Shown one piece after another: positions 52,546 to 61,980 of a stretch of DNA of 64,000 nucleotides; positions within the stretch are counted from its first letter, which is position 1; the number at the start of each line of letters is the position of its first letter. A program made the position numbers and the translations under genes. Source of the stretch: Persicitalea sp963803495 (GTDB lineage: Bacteria; Bacteroidota; Bacteroidia; Cytophagales; Spirosomataceae). The notes under the pieces were generated by a model. It made no database searches. It was not told where the DNA came from and worked only from the letters and a program-made list of their open reading frames with translations. The stretch spans positions 1,922,001 through 1,986,000 of the forward strand of contig CAWDMP010000002.1 in NCBI GenBank assembly GCA_963803495.1, written 5' to 3'.

Positions 52546-54751
52546 TCAGTCGATCAGTTGCATGAGTTTTTGGGAAAAATCCACCAGTTGCTCGAATTCC
52601 TTCCGCTTGGCTTTTCGTAACTCATTATTGAAAATCACGATGGATTCACCGTTGCTTTCCAGGTGGTTGATGTCGCTGTTTTCGATGAGTTGTCTGAGCG
52701 CCGGATTCATGAACTCATCCATGGCCTGAACGTTTTCTACCTTTACAGTGAAGTGGCGCGAGAAATTTTCATAATGACGGTAGTCGATATCCCAGCGCAC
52801 GGCCCCCTCGAACATGCGGTCGAGGAAGTCGGTCTTCTCAATCGTGAATTTCGGAATTTTGAAGGGTAGCTTGATCAAATCCACCGTCGTGACGAACTCC
52901 CGGTAGGTCTCGAACGCCCCTTCCTCGAAGAGGACGTCGGCAATTTCCCACTCCAAATGGTTCATTTTGCCCGAAATAATATTGAACTTGGCTTCGATCG
53001 GGCGGCTCTTGAAAAAGTAATAGGACTCGAGGTAGTCCAAATCGTCGTTCGGCTCGGTCTGAAACTCGTAGTCGTTCTCTATGGCCATCGCTTTGAGCCG
53101 CAGTTGCCGGGGCGTGAGCTCCGATTCGGGGTCTTTCAGCAGCTTGAGCGCCAACTTATTCTTGGAAGTAGAGAAATAATTGCCCAGCCCCGAAAAGGTG
53201 ACCTTACCATCGGTGGCCGCGTGAAGTCGTTGAAAATCGTACAGGTGCTCCATAATCGCCAGGTCGATGAGTCGGGCGCGCCCCGTGTCGACATTGACCT
53301 TGGCCCCGTTCGGGATCTTTTCCAACAGGTTGGTGAGGCGGATGGTCGTCAGGAAGTTGGCGATACCGGCCAACTTCAATTCGTAGTTTCCTTCGGCTTT
53401 CTCCGTCAGGGAGAATTTCGATTTAAATATCAATCTGAAAAAATGCGGGATCGTGACCTTAGCGATGAACAAATGGGCGATCAGCACCACGATCAGCCCC
53501 CCAAACACGCCGATCAGCAGATTGGTTTGTAGCGTAATCAGCAGTGTAGCAATAAAAAACACCAACTGCTCGAAGCCCTGCTCGTACACATGCCGAAATA
53601 CCAAAGGTGACGCCAGCCGGAAGCCGATGTTCACCAGCAGCGCGGCCAAGGCTGCCAAGGGTACCTGCTGAATGATGGGAGCCAGAATAAATACAAAAGC
53701 CAGCAGCAACGCGCCGTGGTAGAAGTTGGACCACTTGGTTTTGGCGTGGTTTTGCAGATTGACTGTGCTCCGCACGATAACCGTGATGATCGGCAGCCCT
53801 CCCAGCATACCCGATAGCATAGTACTGAGGCCAATGCCGACCAAATCCTTGTTGAGGTTGGTCTTGCGCTTGTAGGGATCGAGCTTGTCGATGGCCTTAC
53901 AGGCCGCTAACGACTCAATGCTGGCAATGAGCGTAATGGAAAGTCACTGACATCCAGAAAGGTAAGCTATCGATGCGCCCGAAGTTGGGTAGCATGATGG
54001 CGTCCAGCGGATTGTCGGGTATGGCAACCAGCTGCTTGGGGCCGACCGGGTAGTTGCGCCCCAAAAATTCGAGCGTGTGGGGATCGAAAAAATCGAAGGC
54101 ATACACGAACGGGATCGACGTAAGCAGTACCCACATCGGACCGGGCAGCAGTTGCAGAATCCTGCCTTTGCCCCGCCCGTGGATCACCAGAATGAGCATA
54201 CCTACCACCGAAATGACGGCCACGAACGGGTTGATGTTCGGGATTTCCCGCACGACATCGGCCAGCGTCTGGAAAATACTGGTAGAGGTAGCACTGGTAC
54301 CCAACGCCACGTGGAGCTGCTTGGCGATGATGATGACACCGATCGCCGCCAGAATACCCCGGATCACCGTGGCATGAAATACCTCGGCTAACCTACCCAG
54401 CTTCAACAGCCCAAGTACCACCTGCGCACCACCCGAAACGACTACCGCCGCAAAAACGTAGCCCAGCGTGTTGCCGCTACCATCGTTGAGGGCCACGGCC
54501 GAGCTCAACAGTACGGCGATCAGGCCCGCCGTCGGGCCATTGATGGCAATGTGGCTGCCCCGAAAAAAGGTGGTGACCACGCCGCCGATGATGGCGGCAA
54601 AAATACCCGCCATCGGTGGGGCCCCGGAGGCAATGGCAATGCCCAAAGCGAGGGGCAGGGCCACCAGCGAAACACTGACGGCGGCGAGCAAATCGCTCCG
54701 CCAGTTCTGCTTGAGTCCTTCCAGCCCGGACTTGGGTACAGTTTGCATCAT
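52546..54751 (-). pseudogene. SulP-family anion permease, frame interrupted by one base near 53945
   Basis: The frame from 54751 encodes the N-terminal half (DLLAAVSVSLVALPLALGIA, GPTAGLIAVLLSSAVALNDG) and stops at 53915 after PFWMSVTFHYAHCQH. SulP sequence continues one base over: SITLIASIESLAACKAIDKL, then VGIGLSTMLSGMLGGLPIIT and further membrane helices, ending in a long cytoplasmic region with a STAS-like segment. Removing one T from ACTTTCC (minus strand, near 53945) restores a 734-residue protein. It transports sulfate, bicarbonate or similar anions. The family order and length are otherwise intact, so a sequence error is likely. Confidence 0.88.
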
Positions 54752-54864
54752 GCGCTACGGTATTTTCGAGGGTCGGAGGGATTTACTTCCTCTGCAATGT
54801 CGAATTGAATAACGCCCGACAGCCTGGTAAGTTAATCATATTTGGCGAATGGCGGTAAATAGCG

Positions 54865-54902
54865 AAGACCCGCCGTACCCTGATAGAGCGCGTGCGGGTC
54901 TT
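54865..54902. terminator. Hairpin between SulP and a hypothetical gene
   Basis: AAGACCCGC (54865-54873) pairs with GCGGGTCTT (54894-54902), then GTTATTTGG on the + strand and GCTATTT on the minus strand. It probably ends the minus-strand gene at 54942; weak U-tracts lower confidence. Confidence 0.45.
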
Positions 54903-54941
54903 GTTATTTGGCCTTTTCCAGAAAATACCGACAGCAGGTAC

Positions 54942-55304
54942 CTAGCTTACCAAAAAGTTAACAGCCTGTTTCAGGGTACGTTCGTTGCTCGAAACAGGGT
55001 CGATGTAGGAACGCTCGCCGACGTTGATTTTCATTTCTTTGCCCATCAGCTTCTTCGTGTCCAGTTCCTTGCCGGCCTTGGCGTCGATTCCCGCTTCTTC
55101 GAAGAGTCCCACGATGGCGGGCATTCCAGCTTCCGATTGATAAAAGCGGTGCGATACGTAGCCTTCGTCGTTCTCGAACCGGACCGCAAAAAACGGAATT
55201 CCTTTGTTCTCGCTGCTCCCTTCCTCAATGTCGGTGATCGTCACTTGCTGCGGCCCATCTTCCAGCAATGGTTTCTCGTGGCCTTTCTCTACTGCAATTT
55301 TCAT
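54942..55304 (-). CDS. Hypothetical protein
   Basis: 120 residues, no function recognised. It starts MKIAVEKGHEKPLLEDGPQQ and continues with ITDIEEGSSENKGIPFFAVR and FENDEGYVSHRFYQSEAGMP. This looks like a compact beta-rich domain of the kind found in single-strand DNA or ligand-binding proteins (DUF669-like resemblance, weak). There is no signal peptide or membrane segment. It is divergent from the FMN-binding gene at 55436, with a 131-bp AT-rich gap between the two starts. Confidence 0.75.
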   Translation of the reverse strand: MKIAVEKGHEKPLLEDGPQQVTITDIEEGSSENKGIPFFAVRFENDEGYVSHRFYQSEAGMPAIVGLFEEAGIDAKAGKELDTKKLMGKEMKINVGERSYIDPVSSNERTLKQAVNFLVS

Positions 55305-55435
55305 ATTCGTGCTTTTTGTGTTTTAAGTAAAATATAAATTGAGTTTTTATGTTTTTATTTAAATATAAAAATCGGGCCAAAGCTGGTATAGGTTTTTCGG
55401 GAGTGAGGTATCCATAACCAAACACCTACCCTATT

Positions 55436-55960
55436 ATGCAAGACTCGCGTCACGACGAAGACAACCACATCAAGAACCTGGCGGGCACCGAAGCAGTGGA
55501 AAAGCTGCAGGAGCTCGCCGAGGGCATTTGTATGTTCAGCACATTTACCGACACGCGCCCCGCGCCCAGCCGCCCTATGGCGCTGCAAGGCGTCGAGGAC
55601 GACGGATCACTGTATTTTTTCAGTGCTGCCTCATCCGACAAAAACCGGGAAATTGCAAACGACCCGGCCGTGCAGCTGTTCTTCTGCAAGGAGGGCTCGT
55701 CGGAGTACCTGAGCATTTATGGCAAGGCGACCATCTCACGCGACCGCGCCAAGATCGAGAAGTACTGGAATTCTTTCATCAAAGTGTGGTTTCAGGGGGG
55801 TAAAGACGACCCCGATCTGACGGTCATCCGCATTCAGCCCGAGGATATTTATTATTGGGACACCAAGCACAACCGTATGGTGTCATTTCTGAAAATGGCA
55901 GCTTCGATGGTCATCGGCAAAACAATGGATGACGGCGTAGAGGGGGATTTGAAGGTATAG
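55436..55960 (+). CDS. Pyridoxamine 5'-phosphate oxidase-like FMN-binding protein (general stress protein 26 type)
   Basis: 174 residues with a split-barrel flavin fold: GICMFSTFTDTRPAPSRPMA, DGSLYFFSAASSDKNREIAN, VQLFFCKEGSSEYLSIYGKA and VIRIQPEDIYYWD. These match the general-stress-protein-26 group, small FMN/FAD binders without PNP oxidase activity. Cytosolic, probably a homodimer. It has its own terminator at 55985 and lies among other stress-type genes. Confidence 0.9.
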   Translation: MQDSRHDEDNHIKNLAGTEAVEKLQELAEGICMFSTFTDTRPAPSRPMALQGVEDDGSLYFFSAASSDKNREIANDPAVQLFFCKEGSSEYLSIYGKATISRDRAKIEKYWNSFIKVWFQGGKDDPDLTVIRIQPEDIYYWDTKHNRMVSFLKMAASMVIGKTMDDGVEGDLKV

Positions 55961-55984
55961 GATCGGTCTTTCTTCGAAAATTTT

Positions 55985-56018
55985 GGGCGCAAGAATTTGT
56001 TTTCTGCGCCCATTTTTT
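55985..56018 (+). terminator. Intrinsic terminator
   Basis: GGGCGCA (55985-55991) pairs with TGCGCCC (56005-56011), followed by ATTTTTTT. Ends the FMN-binding gene transcript. Confidence 0.85.
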
Positions 56019-56075
56019 TGCTGTGAATCGAAAATAAATCTTTCAATCGTAGCAGAATAAGGTCCAAATATATTT

Positions 56076-56092
56076 ACTTTGCACTTCAAAGT
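56076..56092. promoter_or_regulatory. Putative operator of the wHTH/DUF4153 pair
   Basis: ACTTTG-CACTT-CAAAGT is a perfect 6-bp inverted repeat with a 5-bp spacer. It overlaps a near-consensus -7 element (TTACTTTG, 56074-56081), about 61-77 bp upstream of the regulator start. The position suggests repression by the regulator itself. Confidence 0.6.
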
Positions 56093-56152
56093 TATTTGTA
56101 ATATCTAATTCGTAACGATCAGATTCAGACCCTCGACGAAAGATCGGATCTT

Positions 56153-56467
56153 ATGAAACACGCTGCCCATTATCTCAAAAACATCAATAAGGCCTTCGAA
56201 AGCAGGGCCCGGCTGGGCATTATGTCGGTGCTAATGGTGGAGGAAAAGGTCGATTTTTCTTTTCTCAAAGAAACCTTGGACCTTACTGACGGCAATCTGT
56301 CGAGTCACCTGCGCGCACTCGAAGAGGCTGAGTACCTGCGGGTCGAGAAGCAGTTCATCGATCGACGACCCAATACGCGTTACACGGCCACCGCTTCGGG
56401 CAGGAAGGCTTTTCAGAGCCATCTCGACGCGCTGGAACGACTGATCCTGAACAACAGATCGGAATAA
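56153..56467 (+). CDS. Winged-helix transcriptional regulator
   Basis: 104 residues: a single winged-helix domain (HTH_34/MarR-like). FESRARLGIMSVLMVEEKVD, SFLKETLDLTDGNLSSHLRA (recognition helix) and ALEEAEYLRVEKQFIDRRPN (wing) are the family signature. It is followed 70 bp later by a DUF4153 membrane protein gene, a pairing common in Bacteroidota. It probably binds the palindrome at 56076-56092 and represses its own operon. There is no ligand domain. Confidence 0.88.
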   Translation: MKHAAHYLKNINKAFESRARLGIMSVLMVEEKVDFSFLKETLDLTDGNLSSHLRALEEAEYLRVEKQFIDRRPNTRYTATASGRKAFQSHLDALERLILNNRSE

Positions 56468-56537
56468 AAATTTTGCCCTTCAACTCTGAAAAACAAAGTA
56501 CTCTGCATTCTATTCATCTACAATCAAACCTTTAACT

Positions 56538-57797
56538 ATGAAAAACGAGATTCTGACCAACCTGGACAATCCCTCAGCGCTCGAAGCATTGTATAGGAGC
56601 AACAAATCGTCCTTCCGCCGCGAATTCGCCGGGTTGCGTTCCGAGTTGGAAGCGACTCAGTTGGTCGACTTCTGGCACGAGCGGCTAAACTATCCACCGC
56701 AAAAGAACTTCTCTGTCGACTGGGCCGAAATCATTGTCGTCACGATAGCCGTACTACTTGCCGGTACCGTGGCCAGATTACCAGAAATTTTCCCCATCAA
56801 TCCGATCGAATTTTACATAAAGCACATCGGATTTCTCGTTTTTCCTTTCTTGACCGCTTATTTTATCTGGAGAAATAAAATTCCAGGAACGACGGTCCTG
56901 CTCATTGTCGGCCTGATGGCGGGAGCACTGCTGTTCATCAATCTCTTGCCCGCGTTGTATCAAAACGACGCCACTGCCTACGACACCTTCGCGCTTTCCT
57001 GCCTGTACCTGCCACTGTTTCTCTGGGCCACGACGGGCTTCGCTTTCGCGGGTGGGGAAACCAGTGGCTTCAAGAAGCGACTGGGGTACCTCAGCTACAA
57101 CGGTGACCTCGCCATCATGAGCCTACTGCTGCTGATAGCGGGCAGTATCCTGACGCTCTTCACCATCGGGCTATTTGCTATGATCGGTATTGACATTGCA
57201 GAATTCTACTTTCGCTACATCGTCGTTTTCAGCCTTACCGCGGTACCCATCGTAGGCACGGCCCTCACGCAAAATATTCCTGAACTGGTGCAGAAGGTAT
57301 CACCCGTCATCGCCCGCATTTTCAGTCCGATGGTACTGATTACCCTGCTGGCGTACCTGGGGGCCATCGTTTTTTTAGGAAAAGACCCCTACAACGACCG
57401 GGAATTCTTACTGATTTTCAACATCCTGCTGATTGGTGTGCTGGCGCTCATCTTCTTTTCGATAGCCGAGCGCACCAAAACCTCCGCCAACCGCTACGAA
57501 GTGATGGTACTGTTTCTGCTCTCAGCCGTCACGATCCTGGTCAACGGCGTCGCCCTGTCGGCCATCGTCTTCCGTATTTCGGAGTGGGGCTTCACGCCCA
57601 ATCGCTCCGCCGTGCTCGGGACCAATCTTCTGATCTTCGTCAATCTGTTACTGGTCACCGCAAGATTGCTCAAAGTACTCACCCGCGACGCCGACCTGAC
57701 TGAAGTCGGAAGGTCCATCGCTGCTTTCCTGCCTGTGTACTGGGGCTGGACGGCTCTGGTTACGTTCGGGTTTCCGTTTGTTTTTTGGTATAGGTAG
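56538..57797 (+). CDS. DUF4153 polytopic membrane protein
   Basis: 419 residues with about eleven hydrophobic helices starting near residue 65 (EIIVVTIAVLLAGTVARLPE), after a soluble N-terminus (NPSALEALYRSNKSSFRREF). Further helices include LSCLYLPLFLWATTGFAFAG, SLLLLIAGSILTLFTIGLFA and LLIFVNLLLVTARLLKVLTR. It matches the DUF4153 family; function unknown. It forms an operon with the winged-helix regulator upstream, suggesting a membrane sensor or transporter whose level is controlled by that regulator. Confidence 0.87.
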   Translation: MKNEILTNLDNPSALEALYRSNKSSFRREFAGLRSELEATQLVDFWHERLNYPPQKNFSVDWAEIIVVTIAVLLAGTVARLPEIFPINPIEFYIKHIGFLVFPFLTAYFIWRNKIPGTTVLLIVGLMAGALLFINLLPALYQNDATAYDTFALSCLYLPLFLWATTGFAFAGGETSGFKKRLGYLSYNGDLAIMSLLLLIAGSILTLFTIGLFAMIGIDIAEFYFRYIVVFSLTAVPIVGTALTQNIPELVQKVSPVIARIFSPMVLITLLAYLGAIVFLGKDPYNDREFLLIFNILLIGVLALIFFSIAERTKTSANRYEVMVLFLLSAVTILVNGVALSAIVFRISEWGFTPNRSAVLGTNLLIFVNLLLVTARLLKVLTRDADLTEVGRSIAAFLPVYWGWTALVTFGFPFVFWYR

Positions 57798-57934
57798 GAA
57801 AGGTAGCTCGTCAGAAGTCAATGTTATTTCCACAGAAAACAAACCGTTATATACAATGACTGATGTTGACCCGTATAACTTCGCGCCAAATTGAAAAAGG
57901 TGGAATCTTCTAAAACTCTAAAACAAACATCTTT

Positions 57935-58363
57935 ATGAACGACCCCCACGACCTAAGCCGCTTTGTGGTAGCTCAGAAAAATAAATACGAAATGGCCTTG
58001 CAGGAAATCCGCAACGGCCGCAAGCAGAGCCATTGGATGTGGTTCGTTTTTCCGCAAATTGTTGGCCTGGGTCGAACCGAAACCTCGAAAACCTACGCCA
58101 TCAAGAGCCGCGAGGAGGCTATCGCGTACCTGGAATACCCCACATTAAATGATCGGCTACGGGAAATTTCAGAAACTTTGCTTTCGGTGCAAGGTAAATC
58201 GGCCAACGAAATTTTCGGCACGCCAGATGATCTGAAGCTACATTCCAGTATGACGCTTTTCAAGTCCGTCACGACCGACAACGAGATTTTCCTGCAGGTA
58301 CTTAACAAGTACTACAGCGGCGAGGAAGATCCGCAAACGGTCAGGATTTTGAGTGCGATGTAA
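57935..58363 (+). CDS. DUF1810 family protein
   Basis: 142 residues covering the whole DUF1810 domain: LSRFVVAQKNKYEMALQEIR, KQSHWMWFVFPQIVGLGRTE, AIKSREEAIAYLEYP and DLKLHSSMTLFKSVT. Soluble, with no signal peptide. Its biochemical role is unestablished as far as I know, and neighbours give no hint. It is convergent with the gene at 58388 (24 bp between stops). Confidence 0.92.
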   Translation: MNDPHDLSRFVVAQKNKYEMALQEIRNGRKQSHWMWFVFPQIVGLGRTETSKTYAIKSREEAIAYLEYPTLNDRLREISETLLSVQGKSANEIFGTPDDLKLHSSMTLFKSVTTDNEIFLQVLNKYYSGEEDPQTVRILSAM

Positions 58364-58387
58364 AATAACGTAAAGCAGGATGGTACC

Positions 58388-58897
58388 TTATTGATCGATT
58401 TCCATACTTCTCAACAAACTCGCAATCTCGGCGATGCAATTCTTCTTATTGGTATCACTCCCGGCGGGGTAGGGCACGGCTTCGAATTGCCGCACGGTAT
58501 CGATGCCCGAGCGTTCCAGGGCCTCCGCCACTTGCTTTTGAATGTCCTTCATCAGGACAATGATGACTTCCGGCTGGTACGATTTAAGCCGCGCGGCCAA
58601 AGACAGTACCGCCGCTTGCCGCCCTTTTTGCCTTTCCTTTTTATCATTTCTGTCGATGGCCACATTGCTCAAATGATCGAGGTAGCAGCCTGTGGATTTG
58701 AAGAAAGTCAGAAAGTCCTGTGGAGAATCAAAGCCGCCGTAAACAGCCTCAAACGCTGTGAAAATGGTCCGAAAGAGGTTGTTGTTGCCGAAGTAAAAGT
58801 GCTGGGTTAGTTTTCCTGTGTTATCGAAGCTTGCGGCTTCGGCGATGAAGAGGATTTTGATGGAACTAGGTTTGTGGGGGTCTGGGATAGTACTCAT
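58388..58897 (-). CDS. Hypothetical protein
   Basis: 169 residues, not confidently recognised. It opens with a strand-loop like uracil-DNA-glycosylase-fold proteins (IKILFIAEAASFDNTGKLTQ; FYFGNNNLFRTIFTAFEAVY) and has ARLKSYQPEVIIVLMKDIQK later, consistent with an alpha/beta Rossmann-like fold. The catalytic residues of UDG enzymes are not apparent, so no enzyme activity is claimed. Soluble; coding bias matches its neighbours. Confidence 0.72.
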   Translation of the reverse strand: MSTIPDPHKPSSIKILFIAEAASFDNTGKLTQHFYFGNNNLFRTIFTAFEAVYGGFDSPQDFLTFFKSTGCYLDHLSNVAIDRNDKKERQKGRQAAVLSLAARLKSYQPEVIIVLMKDIQKQVAEALERSGIDTVRQFEAVPYPAGSDTNKKNCIAEIASLLRSMEIDQ

Positions 58898-59003
58898 AAG
58901 ATGGGTTTTGACCTATAAAAGGTAGGTATTAGGCACGAGGTTGCTTCTTCTTGACAACAATTTTGACCAGAAAAAAGTATATTTGAGAAAAACAGCCTAC
59001 GCC

Positions 59004-59618
59004 ATGGACGCTATCACCGAACAAATTCCTGACACCCTGCTCTACGAAGAGTTTGGCGGGCGGAAGTACTACCGCCGCGGCTATCGTCTGGTACTGTCAG
59101 GGCTAAAAAATGAAAGCGAGATTATGGGAAGTAGTGTATTTCAGTCGCTTATCGTTACGGCCATCATCTTTTATTTAAAGACCATCCTGCCCAGAAAGCA
59201 ATACTGGGTGCAATCCAGCGAAGCCGGACTGCACCTGGAACACGCGAAAAATCTGGCGAACGACATTGCTATCGTAGAAAAAAGCCAACTGGAAGATCCC
59301 CGCTCCCTCAAATACAATGACGTCCCACCCAAATTCGTCATCGAAGTGGACATCAAAATCGACCCCAAAGACTATTCCGATGAACCGGCCGTAGGTTCGG
59401 ATATGGACTACGTCCTCCAAAAATCAGAGCAACTGCTGGATTTCGGAGTAGAGGGTGTCGCCTGGATTTTGACACCCAGCCGCAAAACGCTGCTCTTCCG
59501 GCCTGACCATCCCCTTGAAGTATATGACTGGACTAAGGAAGTGCCGCTTTTTGGGGAGTTTGATTTTTGCCTGCAGCGGATTTTGGAGGAGGAGGGGATT
59601 TTGGGGGAGGGGTTGTAG
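59004..59618 (+). CDS. Uma2-like (DUF820) PD-(D/E)XK nuclease-fold protein
   Basis: 204 residues from the ATG at 59004 (MDAITEQIPDTLLYEEFGGR); a TTG further up (58941) is in frame but adds sequence without family similarity. Uma2 order: YYRRGYRLVLSG, SSVFQSLIVTAIIFYLK, the first acidic residue in NLANDIAIVEKS, then FVIEVDIKIDPKDY with the E-x-K-like pair and a C-terminal GVEGVAWILTPSRKTLLFR. Members occur widely in cyanobacteria and Bacteroidota; targets are unknown, though a transposon or defence link has been proposed. Confidence 0.85.
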   Translation: MDAITEQIPDTLLYEEFGGRKYYRRGYRLVLSGLKNESEIMGSSVFQSLIVTAIIFYLKTILPRKQYWVQSSEAGLHLEHAKNLANDIAIVEKSQLEDPRSLKYNDVPPKFVIEVDIKIDPKDYSDEPAVGSDMDYVLQKSEQLLDFGVEGVAWILTPSRKTLLFRPDHPLEVYDWTKEVPLFGEFDFCLQRILEEEGILGEGL

Positions 59619-59762
59619 AGTGAATTTGGTAATATGTTCCGATCTTTTAATTGATATTCTATTTTGAAGAGGTGTCAAATACTGAGAGTTGTTTGAGAGA
59701 GAAAGCGATGAAACGCTTGGCTCATTCTCATTCGTCGTTGGTGTTATCACCAACGGCACTCC

Positions 59763-61892
59763 TCACTCCAACGCAAACGCCACATAACTATCCCCCGGCT
59801 TAGTCCCCAACTTCGTACCCCCACAAGCAATGACCACGTACTGTTTCCCGCCCGCTTCGTACACTGACGGCGTGGCGAAGCCCGCTGCGGGGAGTTCGGT
59901 TTGGAAGAGCAGCCTGCCCGTACGCTTGTCGAAGGCGCGGAACATGCCGTCGCGGGTGGCGGCGATGAACAGCACGCCCCCGGCGGTCACGACCGGGCCG
60001 CCGTAGTTTTCGGTACCCGTGGGTGGGATGCCCCGGGCGGTGAGTTCCTTGAATTCACCCAGCGGGATTTTCCATTCGTACTGGCCTGTGTTGAGATTCA
60101 GAGCGCTGAGTTGGCCCCAGGGCGGGCTAATAGCCGGGTAGCCGTCTTCGCTCAGGAACTTGTCGTAGCCTTTCATCTTGAAGGGCAGCGGGAAAGCCGT
60201 GGCCGTCGCGCTACCGGCTTCTACTTTTTCTTCATTGAACAAAAACGCCAGTAGCGCGCGGCGCTCGTCGTCTTTCAGGTACGAGAAACCCGGCATCATG
60301 CCTTTACCATTTTTGATGAGTGAGGCCACGTAGGCATGATCGCGACGCGTGCCTACATCCACCAGCGAAGGGTACCCACTGGCAGGATTTCCCTGGCGCT
60401 CGGTACCGTGGCAGCCGGAGCAGTTGATTTTGTAGACCTTTTGGCCTTGCGTGAGTCCGGCGAGGTCGGCGGTTTTGGGCGTGGGTAGCATCTTCATTTC
60501 CCAGGCCATTTCGTTGGAATTGATGTACAGCATACCCGTCTCGGGGTCATAGGCCGGGCCGCCCCATTCACCACCACCGTCGAAGCCGGGGAAGATGAGG
60601 GTACCTTCCTGGCTGGGCAGCTCGAACTGGTTCTTGTGCCGCATTTTCGCCAGCCGCGCCTTCAATTCCTCCTTGTCCTTGGCGTAGGGATTGATGTCGT
60701 CGGGGCCGATGGTTTGGCGCGCGAAGGGCGCGGGCTTCAGTGGTACCGGCTGGGTGGCCGAGGGGTGCTCGCCCGGTAGGCCGTTGGTCGGCACGGACCT
60801 TTCCTGAATCGGAAACAGCGACTTGCCCGTTACGCGGTCGAAGACGAACACGAAGCCCGACTTGGTGATCTGGGCCACGGCGTCGATGCGTCGGGGCCGT
60901 CCGTCGGGGCCGTTGCGGTTGATCTGCACCAGCGTGGGCGGTGAGGGTAGGTCACGGTCCCAGACATCGTGGTGAACAAACTGAAAGTGCCACTTCCGCT
61001 TGCCCGTCGCGGCGTCCAGCGCCAGCAGACAGTTGGCGTAAAGGTTGCTGCCGGGGCGATTCCCTCCGTAAAAATCGTAGCCCGCCGAGCCCGTCGGGAC
61101 GTAGATAATGCCGCGATCGCGGTCGATGGCCATACCCGCCCAGTTGTTGGCCGCGCCGACGTCGGTATTCTTCCAGTTTTCCTTGCCCCAGGTTTCGTAA
61201 CCCGCTTCGCCTGGATGCGGAATCGTGCGGAACGTCCAGGCCAACGTGCCGGTGCGGACATTGAACGCCCGCACGTGGCCCGGCGCGGCGTCCGGCCCTT
61301 CGGACAGGCGTACGGGCATCACGATCAGGTCTTCGTAGATGGTACCCGGTGTATTGGAGCAAATGAACTTATTTTGAGCGATTTCGGGCAGGCCCAGCCG
61401 CAAACTCACGCGCCCGCTGTCGCCGAACGACGTGATCATCTTGCCCGTTAGGGCGTCCAAGGCGTAGAGCCACGGCCCGGCGGTGTACAGGATGCGCTTG
61501 TCGTCGCCGTCGGCCCAGTAGGCTACGCCCCGGCTGGTGTTATACCATTGCGGGTCGCGCGCGTCGGCGAAGCGCCAGAGCTGCTTGCCCGTGGCGGCAT
61601 CGAGCGCGAAGGCCTGTACCGAGGCTGTGGTAGCATAAAGTACCCCATCGACTACGATGGGGTTGCACTGGATTTGTCCGGTCGTGTCGCCGGTATGGTA
61701 CTCCCAGGCCAGCTTCAAATTCTTGACATTCTCGACGTTGATTTGCGCCAAAGGCGAGAAATGCGCCCGATCGGGACCGCCCAGGTACTCGCGCCATTCG
61801 GAGGTGGCGAGGGGCGAATTTTGGGTAAAGTTAAATAGCAACGCGCCGCCAGCGACGACGACAGTCAGGAGCAGTAGTACTTTGTTCTTCAT
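59763..61892 (-). CDS. PQQ-dependent dehydrogenase with internal cytochrome c domain
   Basis: 709 residues. Signal peptide or N-terminal anchor (KNKVLLLLTVVVAGGALLF), then a PQQ beta-propeller with tryptophan-docking repeats (AFALDAATGKQLWRFADA, LLALDAATGKRKWHFQF, LNLNTGQYEWKIPLGEF). A c-type cytochrome is inserted between propeller blades: heme site CSGCH at 491-495 and likely axial Met533 in KGMMPGFSYL. It oxidises a sugar or alcohol in the periplasm and passes electrons through the heme to the respiratory chain. The glucose/quinate dehydrogenase branch is the closest by pattern. A four-helix membrane protein gene is just upstream. Confidence 0.92.
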   Translation of the reverse strand: MKNKVLLLLTVVVAGGALLFNFTQNSPLATSEWREYLGGPDRAHFSPLAQINVENVKNLKLAWEYHTGDTTGQIQCNPIVVDGVLYATTASVQAFALDAATGKQLWRFADARDPQWYNTSRGVAYWADGDDKRILYTAGPWLYALDALTGKMITSFGDSGRVSLRLGLPEIAQNKFICSNTPGTIYEDLIVMPVRLSEGPDAAPGHVRAFNVRTGTLAWTFRTIPHPGEAGYETWGKENWKNTDVGAANNWAGMAIDRDRGIIYVPTGSAGYDFYGGNRPGSNLYANCLLALDAATGKRKWHFQFVHHDVWDRDLPSPPTLVQINRNGPDGRPRRIDAVAQITKSGFVFVFDRVTGKSLFPIQERSVPTNGLPGEHPSATQPVPLKPAPFARQTIGPDDINPYAKDKEELKARLAKMRHKNQFELPSQEGTLIFPGFDGGGEWGGPAYDPETGMLYINSNEMAWEMKMLPTPKTADLAGLTQGQKVYKINCSGCHGTERQGNPASGYPSLVDVGTRRDHAYVASLIKNGKGMMPGFSYLKDDERRALLAFLFNEEKVEAGSATATAFPLPFKMKGYDKFLSEDGYPAISPPWGQLSALNLNTGQYEWKIPLGEFKELTARGIPPTGTENYGGPVVTAGGVLFIAATRDGMFRAFDKRTGRLLFQTELPAAGFATPSVYEAGGKQYVVIACGGTKLGTKPGDSYVAFALE

Positions 61893-61905
61893 GAAGATTT
61901 AACTA

Positions 61906-61949
61906 AAAAACGGAGGTTTTCCTTTGACATACAAAGTGAAACCCCCGTT
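61906..61949 (-). terminator. Intrinsic terminator of the small membrane protein gene
   Basis: On the minus strand AACGGGGGTTTC (complement of 61938-61949) pairs with GAAAACCTCCGTT (complement of 61908-61920), with one mismatch and a bulge, followed by TTTTTAG. It lies between the gene at 61981 and the PQQ dehydrogenase start at 61892, so the latter needs its own promoter or read-through. Confidence 0.65.
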
Positions 61950-61980
61950 GAAGATACTTGTTTGGAAGACTACTCAGCCA

